From the NCBI GenBank assembly GCA_018831195.1, contig JAHJDP010000053.1, forward strand, positions 1-51,838: a stretch of DNA of 51,838 nt, read 5' to 3'. Shown here piece by piece: positions 44,074 through 51,838 of the stretch. The translations under genes and the position numbers were made by a program. The stretch comes from Candidatus Eisenbacteria bacterium. GTDB taxonomy: Bacteria > Eisenbacteria > RBG-16-71-46 > CAIMUX01 > JAHJDP01. The stretch's first letter is position 1; the number at the start of each line of letters is the position of its first letter. The notes beneath the pieces were generated by a model that searched no databases, was not told the origin of the DNA, and worked only from the letters and a program-made list of their open reading frames with translations.

Positions 44074-44849
44074 CACCCATTATTGCCGTTGAACACGGCG
44101 TCAAAATTCCATCCGCCCATTTCCTGGACCGAACGGAAATCGGTTCGATCCAGCGAAATCGGGGTGACGGAAACATATCCGGCCTGCACGGCGAAGAAGT
44201 CACTACTCTCGTCATACTTCCAATCGGGATCATCCCCACCGATCCAATAGTATGGTCGGCCCCGGGGATCAACTTTATCAATAATCACATCCCGGTACAC
44301 CCGGTCACCCAGCTTTGTCACCCGGACGCCTTTGATTTCATCATAGGGAATATCTGGAACATTAACATTAAGGAAAGTTCTATCGGGGAGCCCTGTTTCA
44401 AGCAAGATGCGGGAGAGTCCTTGGGCCACACGGGCGGCGCTGTCAAAATGTTTCGGTTTCCATGAAGCGACCGATATGGCGATCGAGGGACAGCCGAGGA
44501 GACGCCCCTCCAGCGCGGCCGAAACCGTTCCCGAATAGGTGACATCGTCTCCCATATTGGGTCCGTGGTTGATGCCTGAAACAACGAGATCCGGCTTCGG
44601 TTGCAGCCTGTTCCGGATGCCTTTGACCGCCAAAAGGACACAATCTGTAGGAGTGCCGTCAACACTGAAAACCTGATCTTCATGCTGATGAACTCTCAGC
44701 GGCCGGCTGAGGGTCAAAGCATGGCTCGTCGCCGACTGTTCCCGATCCGGCGCCACAACCCAGAGATCCCCCAGGGATTCCATCCCCATTCTCAGGGCTT
44801 TTAATCCTTCCGCCCGAATTCCATCGTCGTTTGTGAGGAGAATCCGCAT
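44073..44849 (-). CDS. surE: 5'/3'-nucleotidase SurE
   Basis: A 258-residue metal-dependent nucleoside-monophosphate phosphatase. The N-terminus MRILLTNDDGIRAEGLKAL carries the metal-binding Asp-Asp. SATSHALTLSRPL gives the catalytic Ser, and SGINHGPNMGDDVTYSGTVSAALEG the Asn and substrate loop. The C-terminal region (DFFAVQAGYVSVTPISLDRTD) is typical. It lies downstream of tRNA-Pro(GGG) and is coupled to pcm. Confidence 0.96.
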   Translation of the reverse strand: MRILLTNDDGIRAEGLKALRMGMESLGDLWVVAPDREQSATSHALTLSRPLRVHQHEDQVFSVDGTPTDCVLLAVKGIRNRLQPKPDLVVSGINHGPNMGDDVTYSGTVSAALEGRLLGCPSIAISVASWKPKHFDSAARVAQGLSRILLETGLPDRTFLNVNVPDIPYDEIKGVRVTKLGDRVYRDVIIDKVDPRGRPYYWIGGDDPDWKYDESSDFFAVQAGYVSVTPISLDRTDFRSVQEMGGWNFDAVFNGNNG

Positions 44850-44947
44850 CTAGTGACTCCGCTCATGGCGCTCATCTTCAAGGCCGATGTTCATCTGCAG
44901 AAAGAATCCGGGTCCGAACCAATGCCGGATCCCGGATTCAAATGAGA

Positions 44948-45025
<78 letters not shown>

Positions 45026-45101
45026 AACAAAATGGTTTTTTCCTACGGATCGAACACTACCAAAGGGTGGGGACTCCGTCCAGCCGGAAATCGGATCAGG
45101 G

Positions 45102-45476
45102 TCAATCCTCTCGATCCAGCAAGCCTCGGATCTCCTCCAATCCTTTTCGGATCTCGATCAGGATCTCCTGAGGCTCTTTGATTCCCCCCTCCTTCACCGG
45201 AGGAAGACCTTCGGGCATCTCCATCGAACGGCCTCGCATACGGGCATTGAGAAGCTTTTTCGCCCCGGCGATCGTAAACCCCTTTGCATGGAGAAGATCA
45301 TGAATTGTCTCGACCAAACCGACATCCCGGGGGCGGTACTTGCGGTTCCCTCCCGCCCCCTTTTGGGGACGGAGCATGGAGAACTGAGTTTCCCAGTACC
45401 GGAGAACGTGAGGCTTTACACCGGTCCGTTCACTCACTTCACGAATGGAGTAATAGAGTTTTCCCGATTTCGTCAC
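45102..45476 (-). CDS. MerR-type transcriptional regulator
   Basis: About 124 residues with an N-terminal MerR winged helix: YYSIREVSERTGVKPHVLRYWETQF, then the GGNRKYRPRDVGLVETIHDLLHAKGFTIAGAKKLL wing-helix. A short helical C-terminus (EILIEIRKGLEEIRGLL) would dimerise. No metal-binding cysteines are present, so it is not a metal sensor; small MerR proteins of this kind follow housekeeping genes in many genomes. The GTG at 45476 has GGGAG six bases upstream and starts 13 bases after gpsA; a longer ATG start at 45536 would overlap gpsA. Confidence 0.85.
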   Translation of the reverse strand: MTKSGKLYYSIREVSERTGVKPHVLRYWETQFSMLRPQKGAGGNRKYRPRDVGLVETIHDLLHAKGFTIAGAKKLLNARMRGRSMEMPEGLPPVKEGGIKEPQEILIEIRKGLEEIRGLLDRED

Positions 45477-45489
45477 GGCTCTCTCCCAG

Positions 45490-46548
45490 CTAGCCCACCG
45501 GGAAATCTTCCTGTTCCCCGGTGAGGGAGATTTCATCCACCTCTGCCTTGGGTGGACGCAACATAAGATCTTTCAAGGCGCGTTGTGGGTCTTTGTTTTG
45601 GAACAAAATATCGTAAATTTCGCGGGCGATGGGCATTTCCACACCGGCTTCCCGGGCCAGCTTCAACGCCGCCCGGGTTGTAGGAACCCCTTCGGAAACA
45701 GAACCAAGAGTATCCAGTATCTCCTGAAGGGACTGCCCTTTGGCCAAACGGCGGCCGACCTGATGATTCCTGCTTAAGGGACTCCCGCAGGTTGTTACCA
45801 GATCCCCAAGACCGGCGAGACCCAGAAAAGTGTCCCGCCTTGCCCCCATGGCAAGACCCAGACGGCTCATCTCTGCTAGACCCCGTGTGAGAAGAGCCCC
45901 GTAACCATTATGTCCCAAGCGGAGTTCCTGGGCAAGACCTGCCGCGATGGCGATGACGTTTTTCAAGCTGACACCCAATTCAACGCCGATCAGATCCCGG
46001 CTGGTATAAACCCGGAACCCGGGACCATGAAAAAGTCTCTGGGCTCTTCTGGCCGCATCATCATCCTCTGAAGCCGCCACAATGGCTGTTGGAAGTCCGC
46101 GAAGGACTTCATCGGCTAAGCTCGGACCGGCCAGAATGGTCAGGTTTGAAACCCGGTCACCCAGTTCCGCCCGAATCAATTCGCTGGCCCGGGATCCGTC
46201 ATCCTGCAAGCCCTTCGTGGCGCATACCCAGAGGGTTTTGGGATTCCAGGAAAGCGAGGAAATTCGGCGGAGAACCGGGCGCAGGAATTGGGAGGCCACA
46301 GCAATGACAATCGCATCAGCCCCTTGAAACGCCTCCTCCAAATGCCCGGTGATGGTTATCCCTTCGGGGAGAGGCCAATCCGGAAGATAGGTCGCATTAA
46401 TTCTGGATTTCTGAATTTCGGCCGCCACCTTGGGATCATGATGCCAGAGCCGGCTCTGATGGCCGCATCGGGCCAAATGAATCGCAAGGGTTGTGCCCCA
46501 GTTCCCCCCCCCGATGACAGCCGTCATTTTCGGAATCTGTGCTGTCAC
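45490..46548 (-). CDS. gpsA: Glycerol-3-phosphate dehydrogenase [NAD(P)+]
   Basis: About 352 residues; makes sn-glycerol-3-phosphate for phospholipids. NAD-binding VIGGGNWGTTLAIHLA at the N-terminus, VIAVASQFLRPVLRRI, CATKGL, ILAGPSLADEVLRGLPTA, the catalytic VELGVSLKNVIAIAAGLAQEL (Lys) and LAGLGDLVTTC are all present. The GTG at 46548 shares GTGA with the plsY stop; an ATG at 46527 is the alternative. An in-frame upstream extension covers plsY in another frame and is not coding. The last 25 residues are a polar tail beyond the family's usual end. Confidence 0.95.
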   Translation of the reverse strand: MTAQIPKMTAVIGGGNWGTTLAIHLARCGHQSRLWHHDPKVAAEIQKSRINATYLPDWPLPEGITITGHLEEAFQGADAIVIAVASQFLRPVLRRISSLSWNPKTLWVCATKGLQDDGSRASELIRAELGDRVSNLTILAGPSLADEVLRGLPTAIVAASEDDDAARRAQRLFHGPGFRVYTSRDLIGVELGVSLKNVIAIAAGLAQELRLGHNGYGALLTRGLAEMSRLGLAMGARRDTFLGLAGLGDLVTTCGSPLSRNHQVGRRLAKGQSLQEILDTLGSVSEGVPTTRAALKLAREAGVEMPIAREIYDILFQNKDPQRALKDLMLRPPKAEVDEISLTGEQEDFPVG

Positions 46549-47168
46549 TCTGAGCCCCCTTTCCTCCGGCCGAACCTCGATTCCTCCCCTTTCAGCAGAC
46601 GACGGATATTGGAGTTGTGCCTCAAGATCCCCATCGCCGCCACAATGAGAGCCCATCCAATGAGCCAGGGGCGTTCCGCACCACCGCTCTTCAGTAAAAT
46701 CAGACTCACCGGCAAAACCGCTGCCGCCGTGAGCGAGGCGAGCGAAACGATGCGGGTAATGGCGAAGAGACCGGCGAAGGCGCTCAGGGCGATGAGACAG
46801 GGCCATGGCATGAGGAGCGCGGCCGTGCCCGCCCCGGTGGCGACACCCTTGCCCCCTCGGAATCCCGCCCAGGGGGTGGTCACATGTCCGAGAATCGCCA
46901 ACACACCACAAAGCGCCGGAAGATAGGCTCCATCCCCCGATCCGCCGGAAAGCGCCATCCGTCCCAGGGCCACCGCCAAGGCTCCTTTTGCCGCATCCAA
47001 TAAAAAGACCATCAGACCAAGGTGGTATCCCAGGATCCGCGCCACATTGGTGGCCCCCAGATTGCCACTGCCCTGGCGCCGGATATCAACACCCTTCATC
47101 TGGCCTATCCACAGCCCCCAGGGCAGGGATCCTAAAAGATAACTAGATAGAAGAGCCAATATCCACAT
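46545..47168 (-). CDS. plsY: Glycerol-3-phosphate acyltransferase PlsY
   Basis: A 207-residue membrane enzyme acylating glycerol-3-phosphate from acyl-phosphate. Motifs: YLLGSLPWGLWIGQ, DIRRQGSGNLGATNVARILG, AILGHVTTPWAGFRGGKGVATGAG and RHNSNIRRLLKGEE. About five membrane segments. It lies between der and gpsA, whose product is its substrate, and shares a four-base overlap with gpsA. Confidence 0.96.
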   Translation of the reverse strand: MWILALLSSYLLGSLPWGLWIGQMKGVDIRRQGSGNLGATNVARILGYHLGLMVFLLDAAKGALAVALGRMALSGGSGDGAYLPALCGVLAILGHVTTPWAGFRGGKGVATGAGTAALLMPWPCLIALSAFAGLFAITRIVSLASLTAAAVLPVSLILLKSGGAERPWLIGWALIVAAMGILRHNSNIRRLLKGEESRFGRRKGGSE

Positions 47169-47192
47169 GTCGGTCCGATCGTATAAGCTTGG

Positions 47193-48509
47193 TTACTGGT
47201 TCTCTTTTTTGGAAGAACGCAGCCAGATACGCACAGGGACTTCTTTCAATCCCAGTCCATCGCGGATCCGATCCTCGAGATAGCGGAGTGTCGAGGTGCG
47301 TATCTCCGATTTGTCTTTTACATAAAGTGCGAAACTCGGAGGGCCCGTCGTGGCTTGGCGCGCGAATTTGATCTTCACCCGGGGTTCTCCCGAGCTCACG
47401 GTCAGCTCCTCCAGAAGCTCCATCAGACGCCTGGGCGGGAATACCTTTCTCCACGTATCAAGGAGTTCGAAAATCTTCGGCGCCAGCCGGCCGACCCGCT
47501 GCCCCGTCAGGGCCGAGATAAAATAAACCGGAACAAAGTCGAGAAAGGGCAGAGCATCCCGAAGATTCTTTTCAAATTCGATAGCAGTGTGCGTATCCTT
47601 CTCCACCATGTCCCACTTGTTCACTAAAATGATCGCCGCCCGGCCCGAATCCCGGATCAAGCCGGCGATCCGCTGATCCTGGCGGGCGATAGGTTGCGTG
47701 GCATCAATGAGAAAAAGGACAACCTCGGATCGTTCCAAAGCCTTGAGAGCCCGCATGGTTCCATAGAATTCAAGCGCGGGCAGCGAATGGGTGCGCCGTT
47801 TGATACCCGCTGTATCAACCAGAAGGATATTCCGTCCATGCCATTTCCAGACCAGATCGACGGCATCCCGCGTGGTTCCCGGAACACCGCTGACAATCAT
47901 CCTTTCCTCACCGAGGATTTTATTGATCAGGCTTGATTTTCCGACGTTTGGTTGCCCCAGCACGGCGACCCGGACATCGGCATCCGGCGTCAACGCGGAC
48001 CCACCCTCCGGCAACATCTTGACGACGGCATCCAGCATGTCGCCTATCCCCCGCCCCTCCTGTGCGGAGATCGGCAGAATCCGATCCCATCCAAGAGCTG
48101 TGAACTCGACCGCGACATTTTCAAGGGATTCCGAATCAGCCTTATTGACGACGACGAGCACCGGGGCGGAAAGGTTCTGCCGCCGGATCTCACCTGCGAA
48201 CATTACATCAATGGGATGAAGCCCCTCGCGTGCGTCGGTCATGAATAAAACCAGGTCGCAATCGTGCAGCGCCTCAAAGAGCTGATGGGTGACCGCGCTC
48301 TGGATCTCTTCCTCATTCTCCGGGAGCCAACCGCCTGTATCGATCCAGGCGATGGTCAGGCCTTCCCAGATCGACTCTCCAATATGGCGGTCACGGGTCA
48401 CACCGGGGACCGGGGATACGATGGCGAGCCGGCGTTTGAGAATTCTGTTGAACAATGTGGATTTGCCGACATTCGGACGGCCCACGATGGCGACAACGGG
48501 TCGGGACAC
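47193..48509 (-). CDS. der: Ribosome-assembly GTPase Der (EngA)
   Basis: A 438-residue protein with two G domains in tandem: P-loops GRPNVGKST and GQPNVGKSS, switch motifs DTGGW and DTAGI, NKAD and NKWD, then the KH-like C-terminal domain. It is needed for 50S assembly. GTG 48509 has AAGGAG six bases upstream and begins at the first strand; a longer start at 48539 is less likely. It ends 24 bases before plsY. Confidence 0.96.
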   Translation of the reverse strand: MSRPVVAIVGRPNVGKSTLFNRILKRRLAIVSPVPGVTRDRHIGESIWEGLTIAWIDTGGWLPENEEEIQSAVTHQLFEALHDCDLVLFMTDAREGLHPIDVMFAGEIRRQNLSAPVLVVVNKADSESLENVAVEFTALGWDRILPISAQEGRGIGDMLDAVVKMLPEGGSALTPDADVRVAVLGQPNVGKSSLINKILGEERMIVSGVPGTTRDAVDLVWKWHGRNILLVDTAGIKRRTHSLPALEFYGTMRALKALERSEVVLFLIDATQPIARQDQRIAGLIRDSGRAAIILVNKWDMVEKDTHTAIEFEKNLRDALPFLDFVPVYFISALTGQRVGRLAPKIFELLDTWRKVFPPRRLMELLEELTVSSGEPRVKIKFARQATTGPPSFALYVKDKSEIRTSTLRYLEDRIRDGLGLKEVPVRIWLRSSKKENQ

Positions 48510-48563
48510 GTGACTCTCCTTATATGAATTTTTACGCAAACGCCTTATGTATAACTGCTTAAA

Positions 48564-49919
48564 TCAACCGCCGCCGCAGGATGGCCCCAGCTCGTGAGGA
48601 TAACCCCCACCGCGAAATTCCAGTGAGTGAGTCGAGGCGAAGGGCTCGGCACTGACCGGTACGCCCAGAGCTTTTTCAATATCCAGGGGGCGCATGTCGT
48701 CCAGGAATAGTCCGTTGTCATTGACCGTCGCTGGTGGGAGGAAGATCCGATCCCCCAATGGGCGGCCCCCTTTGGCCCAAGCCTCAAGAGACTTGAGAAT
48801 ATCACATCCCGCCAAAAGACCGGCCACGGTAACGCCCCGTCCAAAGAAATGGTTCGGCACAGGCTGGATGCGAAATCTGAGCCGCCGATCCTCTCCGGTC
48901 CGCCGGAGTGCGCGTCTCAGCGTGCGGCCGAGAATCGGCGCAAAGAGTTCCCCGGTGACAAGGGTGAACTCCTTCTCGCCCCGCTGAAGCGCCCGTCCAA
49001 AGAGATCCGGCGCTTCATCACATTGCATGAAAAAATTCCTGGTGAGGCCGATTCCATTTTCCAACTGCGGGAAATCATCGTAGTGAACGGCGGGCGGAAC
49101 GGGCCGCCCTACCAGCCGGTAAAACTCATCCGACAAATAAAGCCAGGTGATACCGTTCCGGCGCCGGAATCGGCGCTGCGTCGGGCGCGCTTGCATCATG
49201 ATCTCACGGGCCAGCTCCGGTGTCACCGGATCAAGGGAAGAGGTTTTTTCCCGGTGATCGGTCATCCCCAAGGGGACAATGGCCAGGGATTCGACAGCGG
49301 GATAAAATTCCGCCAGGGTGTCGATCGTACGAAGCAGATCGTTTCCATCGTTATAACCCGGGCAAAGGACGATCTGCGTATGCATTCGGATATTGCCCTC
49401 TGCGAGACGTCCCAGCAATTTGAGGATATCCCTGTCTTGCCTTGGCCGGAGGAGTCTTTTTCGAACATCGGGATCGGTCGAATGCACTGAAATGTATAAG
49501 GGCGACAGTCTCTGCCGGATGATTCGTTCGATTTCCCAATCCTTTAAATTGGTCAGTGTGATAAAATTACCGTGAAGGAATGAGAGACGGTAATCCTCAT
49601 CTTTAACATAAAGGGTTTTACGCAGGCCTTCGGGATTTTGATCGACAAAGCAAAAGAGACAATCATTCCCACAGGTACGGATCTTTTCCTGTTCAAATTC
49701 GATACCCATATCCTCCCCCGCCGGGAGGTAGCACGACAGGGACCGTCGGGAGGTTTCATGCAGATACTCGATTTCAAGATCCTCATCTGCGACGCAAAAA
49801 TGAAAATCGAGGGTATCGCGTACCTGTTCCCCGTTAATGGAGAGCAGACGGTCTCCGGGTTTGAGACCGAGGGATTCGGCGGGAGACCCGGGAATGACGC
49901 TGGAAATCTTCAAGGGCAT
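48564..49919 (-). CDS. DUF512 protein with PDZ-like and radical-SAM-like domains
   Basis: A 451-residue protein of the DUF512 (PF04459) family. An N-terminal PDZ-like domain (SSVIPGSPAESLGLKPGDRLLSING) is followed by the Fe-S motif CGNDCLFC (Cys83, Cys87, Cys90). The rest reads like a MoaA/NifB-type barrel and DUF512 C-terminus (YISVHSTDPDVRKRLLRP; TQIVLCPGYNDG). The family is widespread next to der but its reaction is not established to my knowledge. ATG 49919 follows a GGTGG-type site; longer reading frames run through tRNA-Gly and are artefacts. Confidence 0.88.
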   Translation of the reverse strand: MPLKISSVIPGSPAESLGLKPGDRLLSINGEQVRDTLDFHFCVADEDLEIEYLHETSRRSLSCYLPAGEDMGIEFEQEKIRTCGNDCLFCFVDQNPEGLRKTLYVKDEDYRLSFLHGNFITLTNLKDWEIERIIRQRLSPLYISVHSTDPDVRKRLLRPRQDRDILKLLGRLAEGNIRMHTQIVLCPGYNDGNDLLRTIDTLAEFYPAVESLAIVPLGMTDHREKTSSLDPVTPELAREIMMQARPTQRRFRRRNGITWLYLSDEFYRLVGRPVPPAVHYDDFPQLENGIGLTRNFFMQCDEAPDLFGRALQRGEKEFTLVTGELFAPILGRTLRRALRRTGEDRRLRFRIQPVPNHFFGRGVTVAGLLAGCDILKSLEAWAKGGRPLGDRIFLPPATVNDNGLFLDDMRPLDIEKALGVPVSAEPFASTHSLEFRGGGYPHELGPSCGGG

Positions 49920-49943
49920 CGGCGATCCACCTATCCGGCGGCC

Positions 49944-49970
49944 GAAAAGAAGGCCCCGGAGGCCGGGGCC
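49944..49970 (-). terminator. Rho-independent terminator of tRNA-Gly
   Basis: On the minus strand GGCCCCGG (rc of 49963-49970), a 3-base loop and CCGGGGCC (rc of 49952-49959) are followed by TTCTTTTC. It lies 11 bases after the tRNA 3' end and before the DUF512 start. Confidence 0.8.
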
Positions 49971-49981
49971 AAGTTTATCAG

Positions 49982-50053
49982 AGCGGGCGACGAGATTTGA
50001 ACTCGCGACCCTCAGCTTGGGAAGCTGATACTCTACCACTGAGTTACGCCCGC
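49982..50053 (-). tRNA. tRNA-Gly(CCC), CCA not encoded
   Basis: Acceptor stem GCGGGCG (rc of 50047-50053) pairs with CGCCCGC (rc of 49983-49989), discriminator T. Anticodon loop TTCCCAA within stem TCAGC/GCTGA gives anticodon CCC. T-arm GAGTTCAAATCTC. 72 bases. Confidence 0.95.
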
Positions 50054-50068
50054 TGATGTCTGAAATAT

Positions 50069-50098
50069 ATCGTAACGGGATCCATCTCCCCCTGTCAA
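50069..50098 (-). promoter_or_regulatory. Promoter of tRNA-Gly(CCC)
   Basis: TTGACA (rc of 50093-50098) and TACGAT (rc of 50069-50074) are 18 bases apart on the minus strand, ending about 16 bases before the tRNA. Confidence 0.6.
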
Positions 50099-50250
50099 GC
50101 ATACCTATCCTATTGATTTTCAGTCGATTCCGGTGGATTACTGAGGTATCGGGCTTGGAGATTGAATATCTTCATGGTGATTCCGTAGATCTCTCAGAAG
50201 AGCATGATCGCTGTTTCCATATCAACGGTGCGGAGAAAAAGGGGAACAAG

Positions 50251-51465
50251 ATGAGAAGAATATTGTGGGTCGCGCTGATGGCGGTGTTTCTAACAGCCAC
50301 TGGGGTTGTTGCGGGCGAGGTCGTCACAATCGATGGTGTCACACATATCAAAAATTCGGCGCAACCGGATCAGGGCATTGAAAAACTGGAACTGAAAGAG
50401 CTATGGCGTGCCGGCGGCGACACTGATGAGGCGATCTTCGGACTGATCATTAAGTGCCTCGTCGACAAAGAGGGGAACATCTACCTTTTGGACACCCAAT
50501 TGAGTGAGGTTTCGGTCTATTCCCCCGAGGGTGTGAATATCAAAACCCTCAGCCGCGAAGGAGACGGACCGGGAGAGATCCGGGGACCGGCCGATATGCT
50601 CTTTCTACCCGATGGCACTCTGGGGATCCTGCAGGCAATGCCGGGTAAGATTGTCAAAGTTGATCTCGAGGGGAATCCCGCGGGGAATATCACGGCCACC
50701 AGCGGCGAGGCCGCCGAAGGACTTGTTGTCTTTACCAATGCCGCGGGAAATGAGACTGGCCTTATCATCAGCGGCGTCAAGATCACACCCGGCGAGACGG
50801 GCCAGACAAGAACCCACTTTATAGCCTCCTTTGATTTGGAGGGGAATGAAAAAGTCAGGTACTACGAACAGAATCAAATTTGGGATTTCACCAATTTCGA
50901 GCTCAGCGAGAAGAACCAATATTTCCCGCACGGGCGTTATACGGCCCTCTCCGAAGACGGGCGTGTCTATACCACCCCCTATCGCAATGACTACATCATC
51001 AATGTTTACAAACCGGACGGAACGATAGACCGGATCATTGAGCGCGAATATGAGCCGGTCAAACGGAATGAAACGGAGATGAACCTGATCAACTCGGCGA
51101 TGGAGGCGGCCCGCGCTCAGTTTCCCTTCGAAATCAAAACATCCATTGAAGAGACGGAACCCGATATCAGCCGCCTCTTCGTTGATTCCGCCGGTCTGCT
51201 ATGGGTCCTGACCAGCCACGGCCAACGGAATGAAAACGAGAACGTCATCGCCACGTATGATGTCTTTGATAAAGAGGGTCATTTCATCAAGCAAGTCGAT
51301 GTCGCCGGTGAGGGCGACGGAAGAAAGGACTTTCTGATGTTTGCAGGCGACCACCGGGTCGTTCTCGTCACTGGACTCCTTGATGCGGCTGTCAGCATGC
51401 AAGGTCTGGCTGGCGAGGGCGACGAAGATGCGGCGCCAATGGAAATAATCTGCTTTGAGTATTAG
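50251..51465 (+). CDS. Secreted six-bladed beta-propeller-type protein
   Basis: A 404-residue protein with a signal peptide (MRRILWVALMAVFLTATGVVAG) and a body built of repeated blade-like units: VDKEGNIYLLDTQLSEVSVYSPEGV, LFLPDGTLGILQAMPGKIVKVDLEGN, DGRVYTTPYRNDYIINVYKPDG and VDSAGLLWVLTSHG. This matches the '6-bladed beta-propeller' (NHL-like) secreted proteins common in FCB bacteria. The ATG at 50251 is preferred because AAAGGGG precedes it and the signal starts there. Function is unknown; NHL-like propellers often bind ligands or partners at the surface. Confidence 0.8.
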   Translation: MRRILWVALMAVFLTATGVVAGEVVTIDGVTHIKNSAQPDQGIEKLELKELWRAGGDTDEAIFGLIIKCLVDKEGNIYLLDTQLSEVSVYSPEGVNIKTLSREGDGPGEIRGPADMLFLPDGTLGILQAMPGKIVKVDLEGNPAGNITATSGEAAEGLVVFTNAAGNETGLIISGVKITPGETGQTRTHFIASFDLEGNEKVRYYEQNQIWDFTNFELSEKNQYFPHGRYTALSEDGRVYTTPYRNDYIINVYKPDGTIDRIIEREYEPVKRNETEMNLINSAMEAARAQFPFEIKTSIEETEPDISRLFVDSAGLLWVLTSHGQRNENENVIATYDVFDKEGHFIKQVDVAGEGDGRKDFLMFAGDHRVVLVTGLLDAAVSMQGLAGEGDEDAAPMEIICFEY

Positions 51466-51498
51466 GTTGTGCTTCGGAAATTGCATCTGAGGGGGTCA

Positions 51499-51535
51499 AG
51501 CGCCCGGCGGTCCATGCGGCCGCCGGGCGCTTTTC
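51499..51535 (+). terminator. Rho-independent terminator after the propeller gene
   Basis: GCGCCCGGCGG at 51500-51510 and CCGCCGGGCGC at 51520-51530 form a perfect 11-bp stem with a 9-base loop, followed by TTTTC. Confidence 0.9.
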
Positions 51536-51550
51536 ATGCTCGCCGTGGGT

Positions 51551-51838
51551 CTAATAGGCGTATTTCAGCTCATGACGGCGGTTTTTCGGGATGCAGCGCG
51601 TCTCAATCGTGCGGTTGTAATATTGTTTGAGCCTTCGCGGTAAGCGCGTCCGTGTGGCAAAGAGCCTCTTGGCCAGGATCTCATCAACCCGCAGCTTTCG
51701 ATCGAATAAACCCAGCCTTTGCGCCGGTGACTCGCTATTATAACGCTCCGAAAAGGGCTTGATGAAATTCCTCCAGACCTGAAGGATCGCCAGCCGCTCG
51801 GCGGCGCTCTGCCGGCGCTTGCTGAAAGCGATCGTCTC
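51551..51838 (-). CDS. C-terminal end of a probable transposase, cut by window edge
   Basis: An open frame of 95 codons enters from the right edge and ends at TAG (51551-51553). It is strongly basic and reads VWRNFIKPFSERYNSESPAQ, LGLFDRKLRVDEILAKRLF, LPRRLKQYYNRTIETR and IPKNRRHELKYAY. This resembles the end of transposases seen in Planctomycetes-like genomes, as far as I recall. The start and catalytic part lie outside the window and no terminal inverted repeat can be checked. Confidence 0.45.
   Translation of the reverse strand, partial: ETIAFSKRRQSAAERLAILQVWRNFIKPFSERYNSESPAQRLGLFDRKLRVDEILAKRLFATRTRLPRRLKQYYNRTIETRCIPKNRRHELKYAY

Noticed and set aside
46549-46911. Long N-terminal extension of gpsA
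   Set aside because: It overlaps plsY in another frame, is rich in Arg, His and Gly, and the true start with GTGA coupling and the NAD-binding motif lies at 46548.
49920-50102. N-terminal extension of the DUF512 gene
   Set aside because: It is a translation of tRNA-Gly and its terminator; the first real domain starts at the ATG at 49919.

Overview
The window looks like a chromosomal segment of a Gram-negative, probably uncultivated bacterium. The outer-membrane signs are a TolC-type channel, an RND efflux pump with its adaptor, a beta-barrel usher-like protein and many Sec signal peptides. A secreted protein with a FlgD-like C-terminal sorting module, a beta-propeller protein and a large membrane Ser/Thr kinase suggest the FCB superphylum or a neighbour (for example Eisenbacteria or Latescibacteria). 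That placement is an inference; the window has no rRNA or ribosomal marker.

Layout. 1-3.8 kb, minus strand: a four-gene surface-fibre module (major subunit, small secreted subunit, PapD-like chaperone, usher-like barrel), then the first codons of another gene at the left edge. 4.0-5.0 kb: a dihydroorotate-dehydrogenase-like flavoprotein without the usual catalytic motif. 5.2-8.7 kb, plus strand: an uncharacterised four-gene membrane operon behind a good sigma-70 promoter. 8.7-10.2 kb: a B12-binding radical SAM protein. 10.6-11.4 kb: a lipoprotein with LTxxQ-like motifs. 11.5-13.9 kb: a decayed hybrid histidine kinase (pseudogene). 14.1-18.7 kb: an RNB exoribonuclease and a kinase/CBM48-like/multi-TM fusion. 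18.7-20.2 kb: a secreted protein with a C-terminal sorting domain.

20.4-33.8 kb is a metal (probably Cu/Ag) defence island, all on the minus strand. It contains a sensor kinase with a cysteine-rich periplasmic segment, an NtrC-family activator, a receiver-only regulator, CusC-, CusB- and CusA-like genes and an SO_0444-type permease fused to an HMA domain. Between the activator and the efflux genes lies a GG-N10-GC sigma-54 promoter with two dyad sites upstream. This gives a nearly complete circuit: sensor, activator, enhancer, promoter, efflux.

34.0-35.9 kb: apt, a sigma-70 factor and tRNA-Pro(CGG). The sigma-factor ribosome binding site and start codon lie in the loop of a terminator-like hairpin.

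36.0-42.9 kb is the most unusual part: a tight operon of a PqqD-like protein, GT2 glycosyltransferase, nucleotidyltransferase-fold protein, ABC exporter and an HPr-kinase-like/GT2 fusion, with a third GT2 gene divergent to it. A consensus promoter and a 28-codon leader ORF precede the PqqD gene. I read this as an uncharacterised peptide- or glycan-modifying and export pathway.

42.9-51.5 kb is conserved housekeeping on the minus strand: DUF512 radical SAM protein, der, plsY, gpsA, a MerR-type regulator, tRNA-Pro(GGG), surE, pcm and a small multidrug-export-family protein, with tRNA-Gly(CCC) at the upstream end. A secreted beta-propeller gene with a strong terminator follows on the plus strand. 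The right edge holds the C-terminal end of a probable transposase.
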